Positions 12,952 to 21,346 of a stretch of 38,130 nucleotides of DNA are shown in pieces. The notes below the pieces were generated by a model. That model saw only the letters and a list, made by a program, of their open reading frames with translations. It did no database searches and was not told the DNA's origin. Position 1 is the first letter of the stretch; each line of letters starts with the position of its first letter. Location of the stretch: contig JAZSPR010000071.1 in assembly GCA_045537555.1 (NCBI GenBank), forward strand, positions 1 to 38,130, read 5' to 3'. The translations under genes were made by a program, and so were the position numbers. The stretch is from UBA1081 sp045537555 (lineage in GTDB: Bacteria; Bacillota; Clostridia; Oscillospirales; Acutalibacteraceae).

Positions 12952-15132
12952 TTAAAATTCATATTCACCGGCTTCAACTTCTGTTTCTTTGCCGTCAATA
13001 ATAACAGTTGCTGTGCAGTTTTCGGGAACTGTGAAGAAGTATGAAACTTTACCGTTTTCACGTTTCCATTCAGACTTGACTGTACCGAATCTTGATTCGA
13101 TTGAAGCTTTTACGTAATCGAGTCTGTCGTCTGTAAGAGGAGCGAAAATAATATGCTCAAATGCGGGTTTGCTTTCGTCAATCTTAATACCTGCAGCATC
13201 GCCGTAAAGCCAGTCAGCAACAGAGCCGTATGCATAATGATTGAATGAGTTCATTGATGTGCTCCACATTGAGCCGTCTTCACGCATGCTGTCCCAATGC
13301 TCCCAGATTGTTGTAGCACCCATTTTAACTGAGAAGAGCCAGCCGGGATATTCTTCACGGAGAAGAATGTCGTATGCAGTTTTTGTGTAACCGTTGTCTG
13401 AAAGAGCATGGAGGAGATAAGGTGTGCCTACAAAACCTGTTTTGAGGTGACCGCAAGCAGTTACAAGTTCATTGAGCTGTTTTGCAGTTTCTGCGATGTT
13501 GTCGCTGATTGCGAAATGACAGGCAAGTACACATGCTGTCTGTGTTGCATATTCGTCGGTGATTCTGCCGTCTTTCATGTATTTGTTTCTGAAAGCCTTT
13601 ATGAAATCTTCACGCATTGCGGGGTATTTGCCTGCATCTTCGCCGCAAAGCTCACAAGCCTTGATATAGATTGAACTTGAATAAATGAAATAAGCAGTTG
13701 CGATAAGGTCTTTGTCTGTACCGTTACTGCAGTCTTCGGGACTTGAACCGTCAAGGTTGAGCCAGTCACCGAAATGATGTCCTCTTGCCCAGAGATTGTC
13801 CCATGTGTGGTAATCGATGTATTCAAGATAATCAGCCATTGATTTGAGAGAATCTTTGATGATTTTCTTGTTGCCGTAGGTCAGATACATCTGCCACGGA
13901 CAGATTGTTGCGGCATCTGCCCATGCTGCGGAGCATTCGTCATCGGGGCTGAAAACATTGGGTATAACATGAGGAACAGCACCCCAGGGAGTCTGGTCAG
14001 CTCTCAGGTCTGCAAGCCACTTTGTGAAGAATTTTTCAACATCGTAGTTGTATGATGCAGTCTTTACGAAAACCTGAGCGTCACCTGTCCAGCCGAGTCT
14101 TTCGTCACGCTGAGGGCAGTCTGTGGGTACATCAAGGAAGTTACCCTTCTGACCCCAGACGATATTGCTGAAAAGCTGATTGATTCTTGCGTCTGAGCAT
14201 TCAAAATGACCTGTTCTCTTCATCTGTGAATGAACAACGATAGCTGTGAAGTTTTCTTTCTTTATTTCATCGCTGAAATTTTCAAGCTTTACGTAACGGA
14301 AGCCAAAGAAGTTGTAATCGGGTTTGCAGATGTGTTCTTCACCGTCGCAGATGAAGTTAGCCTCTGCCTTTGCACTTCTGTAGTTGTCACGGTAGAAGTT
14401 TCCTTCACCGTCAAGAACTTCTGCGTGGTAAATCGTGGCTTTTTCGCCTTTGTTGCCCTTGATTTTAAACTGAACATAACCCGTCATATTCTGACCGAAG
14501 TCGAGGACTGTTTCGCCTTTGGGAGTAATGATGATTTCTTTGACCGGCAGGTGTTCCTGTTCGGTTATTTTTTCGCCGTCACGGTCAATGAGATTATCAT
14601 TATTCATGGGAATTGCAACGGCGGGCATCGGTTTCTCATCAACGAAAGCAGGGTCGTAAGTGTAACCGTTGTAAAGGTGTGAGTAAACTGTTTTTCCTTT
14701 ACGGCTCAGCCAGCTTTCATCTGTATAAATGATTTCGGATGTGCCGTCTTCGTATTCAATCTCAAGAGATGCAATAACAGCTGTTTCTGCCGTGCCGAGA
14801 TATTTTGTCTGCAGCTTTGACGAATTGAAATGTGTGAGTCCTTTCCAACCGGGACCTACGCCTATTATAATTGTATTATTTTTATTTAAAAGGGAAGTCA
14901 CATCGTAAGTTTCAACCTGAAGACGTCTCTGATAAGCAGTCCAGCCCGGTGCAAAGATGTAATCGCCGACTTTTTCGCCATTGAGCCATACATTGTAAAC
15001 GCCGTAAGCTGTAGCTTCAAGTTTTGCAGATTTAACAGGTTTGCTGACGTTGAATTCTTTAAGGAATTCGACAGAAGCTTCGTTTATAACTTTGGGACTT
15101 TTTATCCATTGTGCATTTTTTATATTTTTCAT
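12952..15132 (-). CDS. Alpha-L-rhamnosidase, glycoside hydrolase family 78
   Basis: A protein of about 726 residues. Domain order is N-terminal beta domains (with WLNGEKVGDYIFAPGWTAYQRR and VLDFGQNMTGYV), an (alpha/alpha)6 catalytic barrel carrying the acidic signature DVPTDCPQRDERLGWTGDAQVF (split here: it begins with DVPTDCPQ and ends GDAQVF, around residues 335-357), then GDWLNLDGSSPEDC and IWEHWDSM, and a C-terminal beta domain. GH78 enzymes release L-rhamnose from plant polysaccharides and flavonoid glycosides with inversion. No signal peptide is seen, so it probably acts in the cytoplasm on imported glycosides. The start is ATG 15132 behind AAAAGGAGCG; an in-frame extension to 15273 has no support. 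A good minus-strand promoter lies just upstream. Confidence 0.93.
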   Translation of the reverse strand: MKNIKNAQWIKSPKVINEASVEFLKEFNVSKPVKSAKLEATAYGVYNVWLNGEKVGDYIFAPGWTAYQRRLQVETYDVTSLLNKNNTIIIGVGPGWKGLTHFNSSKLQTKYLGTAETAVIASLEIEYEDGTSEIIYTDESWLSRKGKTVYSHLYNGYTYDPAFVDEKPMPAVAIPMNNDNLIDRDGEKITEQEHLPVKEIIITPKGETVLDFGQNMTGYVQFKIKGNKGEKATIYHAEVLDGEGNFYRDNYRSAKAEANFICDGEEHICKPDYNFFGFRYVKLENFSDEIKKENFTAIVVHSQMKRTGHFECSDARINQLFSNIVWGQKGNFLDVPTDCPQRDERLGWTGDAQVFVKTASYNYDVEKFFTKWLADLRADQTPWGAVPHVIPNVFSPDDECSAAWADAATICPWQMYLTYGNKKIIKDSLKSMADYLEYIDYHTWDNLWARGHHFGDWLNLDGSSPEDCSNGTDKDLIATAYFIYSSSIYIKACELCGEDAGKYPAMREDFIKAFRNKYMKDGRITDEYATQTACVLACHFAISDNIAETAKQLNELVTACGHLKTGFVGTPYLLHALSDNGYTKTAYDILLREEYPGWLFSVKMGATTIWEHWDSMREDGSMWSTSMNSFNHYAYGSVADWLYGDAAGIKIDESKPAFEHIIFAPLTDDRLDYVKASIESRFGTVKSEWKRENGKVSYFFTVPENCTATVIIDGKETEVEAGEYEF

Positions 15133-15168
15133 GTAAAATTCGCTCCTTTTCTGCGGATTCTTGATTTG

Positions 15169-15197
15169 ATTGTAACACAAGAAACTGCAAAAATCAA
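15169..15197 (-). promoter_or_regulatory. Promoter of the rhamnosidase-dockerin transcript
   Basis: On the minus strand, TTGATT (15197-15192) and TACAAT (15174-15169) are 17 bp apart, about 35 bp before the start codon. The rest of the gap between this promoter and 15388 is A/T-rich and I see nothing further in it. Confidence 0.65.
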
Positions 15198-15387
15198 TGA
15201 AAAAATAAAATGTTGAAAAGGAGTAATAAATCGGATAATTACAATATGTTGTGTATGTACATTTGTTCTCCACATTAAGTTGTTGTGAGCGAACAAAAGT
15301 GCGATAAAACGGCTATTCTTCGTTATTTTTATTCTTTTGCGGAAAAATAAAAAGTTAAAAAAAGAAGAAAAAATTCAGTCAAAAGGG

Positions 15388-15416
15388 TTGATTTTTTTTG
15401 TGTTTCACTATATAAT
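15388..15416 (+). promoter_or_regulatory. Promoter of the division/cell-wall (dcw) operon
   Basis: TTGATT (15388-15393) and a perfect TATAAT (15411-15416) are 17 bp apart. The predicted start near 15423 places the TGGAG repeats at the very beginning of the transcript region. Confidence 0.75.
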
Positions 15417-15426
15417 AGGTGTATCG

Positions 15427-15478
15427 TGGAGTAGAAATTCATAGTAATTTCACTCAAATGGAGTAAAGTGGAGCAAAG
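15427..15478 (+). promoter_or_regulatory. Likely MraZ-binding TGGAG repeats
   Basis: Two tandem 10-bp units, TGGAGTAAAG (15459-15468) and TGGAGCAAAG (15469-15478), and a third TGGAG at 15427-15431 lie between the promoter and mraZ. MraZ proteins are known to bind short direct repeats with about 10-bp period ahead of their own operon. The last unit runs into the ribosome site AAAGGAGG. Confidence 0.65.
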
Positions 15479-15491
15479 GAGGTTTACGGTA

Positions 15492-15908
15492 ATGAATTTT
15501 ACGGGTGTATTCAATCATAGTCTGGACCCTAAAAACAGAGTATTTATACCCAGCGAATTCCGTGAAGACCTCGGTGAAACATTTTATATCTACAGAGCTC
15601 CCGAAAACTGTGTCTGCCTTTATAACGAAGAAAGATGGGCTCAGCTTACAGAAAAGATAAACGAAGAAACTAACTCAGCAGTTCTCAGAAAAAAGAAGCG
15701 TCAGTTCTTCAGCCGTGTTGCTTCCTGCAAGATGGACAAGCAGGGAAGAATCACAATCGGTGCAGATTTCCTTACACACGCATCACTTACAAAAGATGTT
15801 GTGATTGCAGGTATGGGTAACTGTGTTGAAATATGGGATTCGGATGCATGGAAAGAAATTGAAGCCGAAGAAGATGACGATGATCTTGCAGAAGGCATTT
15901 ACTTCTGA
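15492..15908 (+). CDS. mraZ: Transcription regulator MraZ
   Basis: A 138-residue protein with two SpoVT/AbrB-like halves typical of MraZ: FNHSLDPKNRVFIPSEFRE at the N terminus and CKMDKQGRITIGADFL in the second half. MraZ forms rings that bind direct repeats upstream of its own operon and usually repress it. The start is ATG 15492 behind AAAGGAGG; an in-frame ATG at 15468 lies inside the repeats upstream of the ribosome site. The C terminus is acidic (EAEEDDDD). It is the first gene of the dcw cluster. Confidence 0.95.
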   Translation: MNFTGVFNHSLDPKNRVFIPSEFREDLGETFYIYRAPENCVCLYNEERWAQLTEKINEETNSAVLRKKKRQFFSRVASCKMDKQGRITIGADFLTHASLTKDVVIAGMGNCVEIWDSDAWKEIEAEEDDDDLAEGIYF

Positions 15909-15937
15909 TAAATTTTGCTTATGAAAGGCGGTGCAGT

Positions 15938-16861
15938 ATGGAGTTCGTCCATAAATCGGTATTGCTTAATGAAGCTGTCGATGCACTGTCCGTTAAACAT
16001 GATGGGATATATGTCGATGCAACTGCCGGCGGTGGGGGTCATTCCTCCAAGATAATTGAGTTGCTCACTCGTGATGGTCGATTAATTGCCATTGACCGTG
16101 ACCCCGACGCCGTTGCAGTGCTGACAGACAGATTTAAAGATAAAGAAAACGTTACAATCGTAAACAATGTTTTTGATAACATCCTGAACATTCTTTCAGA
16201 TAATTCGGTTGATAAGGTTGACGGTATACTTGCCGATCTGGGTGTGAGCTCTTATCAGCTCGATACCGCAGAGAGAGGTTTCTCGGTTCATAAAGATGCT
16301 CCTCTTGATATGAGAATGAGTAAAAGCGGATATTCTGCTTACAATGCCGTGAATGAACTTTCCGAAAGAGAACTTTCAGACATAATTTTTTCTTACGGCG
16401 AAGAAAAATATGCAAGAAGCATTGCCAAAAACATTGTAAAGTACAGGCAGGACAAGCCAATAGAAACAACACTCGAACTGTGTGATATAATTTCCGCTTC
16501 AATGCCTGCAAAGGCAAAAAGAGACGGACATCCCGCAAGAAAGACTTTTCAGGCTATAAGAATTTACATAAACCGTGAGCTTGAAATGTTGCCGGGGGCA
16601 CTTAACGATATGTTTGAGAGTCTTAAGCCCGGCGGTGTGCTTGCAATTATAACATTTCATTCACTTGAAGACAGAATAGTAAAAAATACATTCAATGAAT
16701 TCTGTAAGGGCTGTACATGCCCGCCTGATTTCCCCGTTTGTGTGTGCGGAAAGAAACCGAAGGGTAAGTTGCCCTTCAAATCAATTGCTCCTTCTGATTC
16801 GGAGGTAAGTGAGAATCCCAGAAGCAGAAGTGCAAGACTCAGGGCAGTTATAAAACTGTAA
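15938..16861 (+). CDS. rsmH: 16S rRNA (cytosine-1402 N4)-methyltransferase RsmH
   Basis: A 307-residue methyltransferase of the usual length (formerly MraW). The SAM-binding loop DATAGGGGHS is near the N terminus; GILADLGVSSYQLD and the family signature ITFHSLEDRIVKNTF are present, along with a Cys-rich loop (CKGCTCPPDFPVCVCGKK). It N4-methylates C1402 in 16S rRNA using S-adenosylmethionine. The ATG follows GAAAGGCGG. The position directly after mraZ is conserved across bacteria. Confidence 0.97.
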   Translation: MEFVHKSVLLNEAVDALSVKHDGIYVDATAGGGGHSSKIIELLTRDGRLIAIDRDPDAVAVLTDRFKDKENVTIVNNVFDNILNILSDNSVDKVDGILADLGVSSYQLDTAERGFSVHKDAPLDMRMSKSGYSAYNAVNELSERELSDIIFSYGEEKYARSIAKNIVKYRQDKPIETTLELCDIISASMPAKAKRDGHPARKTFQAIRIYINRELEMLPGALNDMFESLKPGGVLAIITFHSLEDRIVKNTFNEFCKGCTCPPDFPVCVCGKKPKGKLPFKSIAPSDSEVSENPRSRSARLRAVIKL

Positions 16862-16885
16862 AAATTTTCAAAGGAGAGGTTAAAA

Positions 16886-17425
16886 ATGGCGCAGAGTCAG
16901 TATGCATATAACAACAATTTCTCGCTTTTCGGTTCATACGATTACGGTACATCAGCGCCTAAACTTGACCCCGTTTACGAGCCTGAGAAAAAAAAGAAAA
17001 CGGTAAAAAAGAAAAAACAGTCACAGACCGTTTCAAAAAAGGCAGTCAAGGCAACTCAGGCATCATTTGTTATGTCGGTTAAAATCCTTGCCGTGATTGC
17101 GGTTGTTTTTTCATTCTTCGCTGTCGCAATGTTCCTTAACGGAATGCTTGATGAAACTGCAACAGAAATTTCAAAAACCGAATCCGAAATAAAAATCGCC
17201 CGGAGTGAAAATGTCCGACTTGAATCAGCCCTTGAAGGTATGGTTGCAATTGATAAGGTTGAAGACTATGCAGAAAACAATCTCGGTATGGTCAAGCTTG
17301 AAAACTATAAGATAACTTATTTTGAATCAGACGAAGGAAACCATGTTGTTGTGTCCGGAGGAAAATCATACTCGGAAAAACAGCCGGGTTCAAAAATTAC
17401 GGGTCTGTCGGAATATATTCAGTAA
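16886..17425 (+). CDS. ftsL: FtsL-like division protein
   Basis: A 179-residue bitopic protein. The long cytoplasmic N terminus is Lys-rich (about 34-56), a single membrane segment spans about 63-84, and a coiled-coil-like region follows (about 90-135). Sequence identity within FtsL is always weak, so the call rests on this layout and the position between rsmH and the division PBP. FtsL forms a complex with FtsQ/DivIB and FtsB/DivIC and activates FtsW-PBP. The N-terminal tail is longer than in many FtsL proteins. The ATG follows AAAGGAGAGG. Confidence 0.8.
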   Translation: MAQSQYAYNNNFSLFGSYDYGTSAPKLDPVYEPEKKKKTVKKKKQSQTVSKKAVKATQASFVMSVKILAVIAVVFSFFAVAMFLNGMLDETATEISKTESEIKIARSENVRLESALEGMVAIDKVEDYAENNLGMVKLENYKITYFESDEGNHVVVSGGKSYSEKQPGSKITGLSEYIQ

Positions 17426-17497
17426 TACAAAAATAATTATAATTCAGGGATTGTTTTGACATACATGACAGCTTTGCGCTGTCGGGTGTTAAAACCA

Positions 17498-17535
17498 CCA
17501 TAAAAAGGGCGAAAATATTTTCGCCCTTTTTATGG
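17498..17535. terminator. 38-bp perfect palindrome, terminator-like, inside the dcw operon
   Basis: Positions 17498-17516 and 17517-17535 are exact reverse complements, with GGGCGAAAATATTTTCGCCC at the core and T-rich (or A-rich) arms on both sides. An additional small stem GACAGC/GCTGTC (17467-17472 with 17478-17483) lies before it. It would work as an intrinsic terminator in either direction, yet it sits between ftsL and the PBP gene. Confidence 0.75.
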
Positions 17536-17590
17536 CAGTATGGGTATTCCCGAAATTGGTATAAAAATCCTCTGAAAGGAGAAATTAACT

Positions 17591-19885
17591 ATGAAAGCCG
17601 CCGTTAATTACAATAAAAGAGGCTTAGCCGCTCTTATAATAATTGCAATTCTTTCACTTGCCATTATCGGCAGGTTAGCTTTTCTTCAGCTTGTCAAAGG
17701 TGATGAATATTCGGCAAAAGCTGAAAGTCAGCAGTTGGGTGACAACGAAATAAAGGCGGCAAGAGGCACAATTTATGATTCGAACATGAATGTTCTCGCT
17801 CAGAGTGCTTCTGTTTGGAGTGTTCATATCAATCCTTCAAGAATTAATAAAATCAAGGATGAAACAGACAGAGAAAAGGTCCGTGAAGTGATTGTAAGCG
17901 GTCTTTCAACCATTCTTGAGCTTGATGAAGAGACTGTAAGAAACTATACTCTCAAAGATTACTCATATCAGCTTGTAAAAGGCGAAATTGAAAAAGATAC
18001 ACGTGATGCAATAGATGCTTTTATTGACACATATGATGATAAAGACGATCTTGCGGTAAATTTAAGCACAATAATCGGTATCGACCCCGACGTAAAGAGA
18101 TATTATCCCTATTCTTCACTTGCATCAACAGTTATCGGCTTCACGGGAAGTGACGGTGACGGACTTGCAGGTATTGAATATTACTACAACGAAAAGCTCA
18201 AAGGTGTTTCGGGCAGAACAATAACAGCACTCAACGGTAACGGCTCCGTTATGCCCAATCAGTTTGAAACAATTTACGAGGCTCAGGAAGGCACAAGTCT
18301 TGTTATGACAATTGACCTTTATATTCAGCATATTCTTGAAGATGTTCTTTCTCAGGCACTTGAAGAAACAAGAGCGGAGAGTGTTTACGGAATTGCGATG
18401 GATGTTGATACAGGCGCCGTTCTCGGAATGGTTTCATTGCCCGACTATGATCTCAATGATCCTTACAAAATAAAGAGTGAAACACTTCTTAAACAGTATG
18501 AAGATATATCACTTATGTCGGCTGAAGAACTCACAGAGAATGAAGTTCCCGAAGAGAAAACAAAGAAATCCTATTACAGAAATGTTCAGTGGAGTAACAG
18601 AGCGATTGTAAATACTTATGAACCCGGTTCAGTTTTTAAGGTTATCACAGCGGCGGCGGCAATTGAAGAAGGGCTTGCAAACGTCAATACCGAATTTTAT
18701 TGCGGCGGTTCAATAAATTACGCAACACGTCATATCAATTGCTGGAGAACTGAAGGCCACGGCGGAGAAATATTCTATGACCTTCTGAAAAATTCATGCA
18801 ACCCCTTTGCCGTAACACTTGCAGACAAAGTCGGTACAGACAGATACTATGACTATTTTGAAGCATTCGGTTTCAATGAAAAAACAGGAATTGATACGGC
18901 GGGTGACCTGACGCCTACTGAAGGTGTTCTTTTCATGTCAAGAGATAACTTCTCAAAATCTGACCTTGCATCATATTCATTCGGTCAGACATTCCAGGTT
19001 TCACCGCTTCAGATGATAACTGCTGTTTCTGCTGTTGCAAACGGCGGAAAGCTTATGACTCCTTATCTTGTAAGCAAGGAAATTGATGCAGAAGGTAACA
19101 CCGTAAGAGAAACAAAACCCGTTGTAAGAAGACAGGTTATTTCCGAATCAACGGCAAAAATCATATGCGATAACATGGAACAGGTTGTTACAACAGGTAC
19201 AGGTAAAAATGCTTATGTTGCAGGTTATCATGTTGCGGGAAAAACAGGTACATCCGAAAAACTTGTTGCAAACCAGAACAGCGATACAGAAGCATATATA
19301 GCATCATTCTGCGGTTTTGCTCCTGCAAATGACCCCGAAGTAGCTCTCATAATCATTGTTGATAACCCTGTAGGTGAGCACGGCGGCGGTGCTGTTGCGG
19401 CTCCTCTTGCAGGCGACATATTCGGTCAGATGCTTACATATCTCGGTGTTGAACATGCGTATACTGCAGAAGAGACAAAGAATCTTGTTGAAACAGCTCC
19501 CGCTCTTACAAATCTCAGCATTCAGGATGCACGTAATAAGATTTCGGAAAAGAATCTCACAATCAAAGTCATCGGTGACGGTGAAACAGTTGTTTCCCAG
19601 TATCCCGAAGCCGGCAGAGAAGTTCCTTCAGACGGAATAATTGTTGTTTATACCGAGGCTGATTATAAATCTGAAAATGTTACAGTTCCTGATTTTACGG
19701 GACTTACCGTAAGTGAAGCAAACAGACTTGCGATAGGCAGCGGTCTTAATATAAGAATAAGCGGCAGTTCACTCAACAGCGGTACGGTTTATGCGTATAA
19801 GCAGAGTGTTTCAGCCGGAGACAGCGTTCATATGGGTGAAATTATCACCGTTTCATTTAAAACAACAGTCGGTGTTTCAGACTGA
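17591..19885 (+). CDS. Division/sporulation penicillin-binding protein with PASTA domains (FtsI/SpoVD type)
   Basis: A 764-residue class B PBP. An N-terminal membrane anchor (about 12-35) is followed by the dimerisation domain (starting near AARGTIYDSN) and the transpeptidase domain with all three motifs: SVFK at 347-350 (Ser347 nucleophile), SCN at 402-404 and KTG at 551-553. Two PASTA domains follow (about 630-690 and 690-760). It cross-links septal peptidoglycan together with FtsW. Only one such gene lies in this cluster, so whether it is the vegetative FtsI/PbpB or the spore-cortex SpoVD cannot be decided by sequence alone. The ATG follows GAAAGGAG, after the palindrome at 17498-17535. 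Confidence 0.93.
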   Translation: MKAAVNYNKRGLAALIIIAILSLAIIGRLAFLQLVKGDEYSAKAESQQLGDNEIKAARGTIYDSNMNVLAQSASVWSVHINPSRINKIKDETDREKVREVIVSGLSTILELDEETVRNYTLKDYSYQLVKGEIEKDTRDAIDAFIDTYDDKDDLAVNLSTIIGIDPDVKRYYPYSSLASTVIGFTGSDGDGLAGIEYYYNEKLKGVSGRTITALNGNGSVMPNQFETIYEAQEGTSLVMTIDLYIQHILEDVLSQALEETRAESVYGIAMDVDTGAVLGMVSLPDYDLNDPYKIKSETLLKQYEDISLMSAEELTENEVPEEKTKKSYYRNVQWSNRAIVNTYEPGSVFKVITAAAAIEEGLANVNTEFYCGGSINYATRHINCWRTEGHGGEIFYDLLKNSCNPFAVTLADKVGTDRYYDYFEAFGFNEKTGIDTAGDLTPTEGVLFMSRDNFSKSDLASYSFGQTFQVSPLQMITAVSAVANGGKLMTPYLVSKEIDAEGNTVRETKPVVRRQVISESTAKIICDNMEQVVTTGTGKNAYVAGYHVAGKTGTSEKLVANQNSDTEAYIASFCGFAPANDPEVALIIIVDNPVGEHGGGAVAAPLAGDIFGQMLTYLGVEHAYTAEETKNLVETAPALTNLSIQDARNKISEKNLTIKVIGDGETVVSQYPEAGREVPSDGIIVVYTEADYKSENVTVPDFTGLTVSEANRLAIGSGLNIRISGSSLNSGTVYAYKQSVSAGDSVHMGEIITVSFKTTVGVSD

Positions 19886-19899
19886 CGGAGGTGTTCTCT

Positions 19900-21345
19900 A
19901 TGAAATTATCAGAAGTTCTCAAAGGCATAAAAACTTACGATATTTATGAAGATAAAGAAGTAAACTTCATAACCGATGATTCAAGAAAGGTTTCGGAAGG
20001 CTGTGTTTTTGTCTGCATAAAAGGTAACCGTTTTGACGGTCATGATGTTGCGGCTGAAATGCTCAGTAAAGGTGCAGTCTGTGTTGTTTGCGAGCGTGAC
20101 CTCGGACTTCCCAATCAGATAGTTGTTGAAAATACAAGAAAAGCAATTTCGCTTCTTTGTGCAAACTTTTTCGGAAATCCTGCCGAAAAGATAAAGCTTA
20201 TCGGTATCACGGGTACAAACGGAAAAACAACAACAGCATTCCTTATCAAGAACATGCTCCAAAAAATCGGTTGCAAAACGGGTCTTATCGGCACAGTCAA
20301 AAATATGGCAGGCGATAGGGAATATCCTGCGGCACTCACAACTCCCGAAAGCTTTGAGCTTCATTCATTATTCAATGAAATGGTTAAAGAGGGCTGTGAA
20401 TACTGCGTTATGGAGGTTTCTTCACAGGCTCTTGCTCAGTACAGAGTTGAAGGACTTCATTTTGCGGCAGGTGTGTTTACAAATCTTACTCAGGACCACC
20501 TTGATTATCACGGCACATTTGAAAATTACGCAGAAGCAAAATCAATGCTTTTTACCGAATCGGATATCTGTATTCTCAATCTTGACGATGAATATGCAAT
20601 GTCAATGCTCAGAAACACAAAGGGCAGAATGGTTACTTATTCCGTCAATCAGGATGAATCCGATTACACGGCAAAATATATAAGATATAAAAATGACGGC
20701 ATAGAATATGAGCTTGTAACAATGGGGTATGTTGAACGTGTAAAGGTCGGTATTCCGGGTGAATTCACGGTTTACAACTCAATGGCAGCGGCTGTCACAC
20801 TCATTGAGCTCGGCTTTGATTTCAGTCAGGTGCTTTATGCTTTGTCGCTGAGTGAAGGTGTAAAGGGTAGAATTGAAGTCGTTCCCACAGACACGGATTA
20901 TACCGTTATTATTGACTATGCTCATTCTCCCGACGGGCTTGAAAATATCATCACATCGCTCCGCAAGATTGCAAAGGCACGAATTATAACCGTTTTCGGT
21001 TGCGGCGGTGACAGAGATAAAACAAAGCGTCCCATTATGGGTGAAATTGCGGCTAAACTGTCTGATGTTATTGTTGTTACATCAGATAATCCCAGAACAG
21101 AAGACCCCGATATGATTATTGAAGATATTCTTGTCGGTGTTAAGGGTTCAAAAGTAAAGAAAATAGTTGAAGCCGACAGAACAAAAGCTATAAAAGCGGC
21201 TCTGAATGAAGCCGAAACGGATGATATTGTTCTGCTTGCAGGTAAAGGTCACGAAACTTATCAGATTTTCGGCACAGAGAAAAAACATTACGATGAAAGA
21301 GAAATTGTCAGAGAACTTCTCGGCAATCAAGTGAAGGGTGATTGA
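19900..21345 (+). CDS. murE: UDP-MurNAc-tripeptide synthetase MurE (meso-DAP adding)
   Basis: A Mur ligase of about 481 residues. The ATP loop GITGTNGKTT is at about 102-111; YAHSPDGLENI is present; and the DNPR motif at 396-399 is the signature of enzymes that add meso-diaminopimelate rather than lysine. It adds the third stem residue to UDP-MurNAc-L-Ala-D-Glu. I choose ATG 19900 because CGGAGGTG (19886-19893) is at the right distance, while the in-frame GTG 19891 lies within that site. The end overlaps or touches murF. Confidence 0.95.
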   Translation: MKLSEVLKGIKTYDIYEDKEVNFITDDSRKVSEGCVFVCIKGNRFDGHDVAAEMLSKGAVCVVCERDLGLPNQIVVENTRKAISLLCANFFGNPAEKIKLIGITGTNGKTTTAFLIKNMLQKIGCKTGLIGTVKNMAGDREYPAALTTPESFELHSLFNEMVKEGCEYCVMEVSSQALAQYRVEGLHFAAGVFTNLTQDHLDYHGTFENYAEAKSMLFTESDICILNLDDEYAMSMLRNTKGRMVTYSVNQDESDYTAKYIRYKNDGIEYELVTMGYVERVKVGIPGEFTVYNSMAAAVTLIELGFDFSQVLYALSLSEGVKGRIEVVPTDTDYTVIIDYAHSPDGLENIITSLRKIAKARIITVFGCGGDRDKTKRPIMGEIAAKLSDVIVVTSDNPRTEDPDMIIEDILVGVKGSKVKKIVEADRTKAIKAALNEAETDDIVLLAGKGHETYQIFGTEKKHYDEREIVRELLGNQVKGD

Positions 21346-21346
21346 T

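Noticed and set aside
14230..14682. 150-codon plus-strand frame opposite the rhamnosidase gene
   Set aside because: It is antisense to strongly conserved GH78 coding sequence and has no ribosome site or family resemblance.
17456..17484. TTGACA at 17456-17461 as a promoter for the PBP gene
   Set aside because: No acceptable -10 box lies 15-19 bp downstream; that stretch forms a small GC-rich stem.
19981..20364. 127-codon minus-strand frame opposite murE
   Set aside because: It is a shadow of the conserved Mur ligase frame with no start signals.
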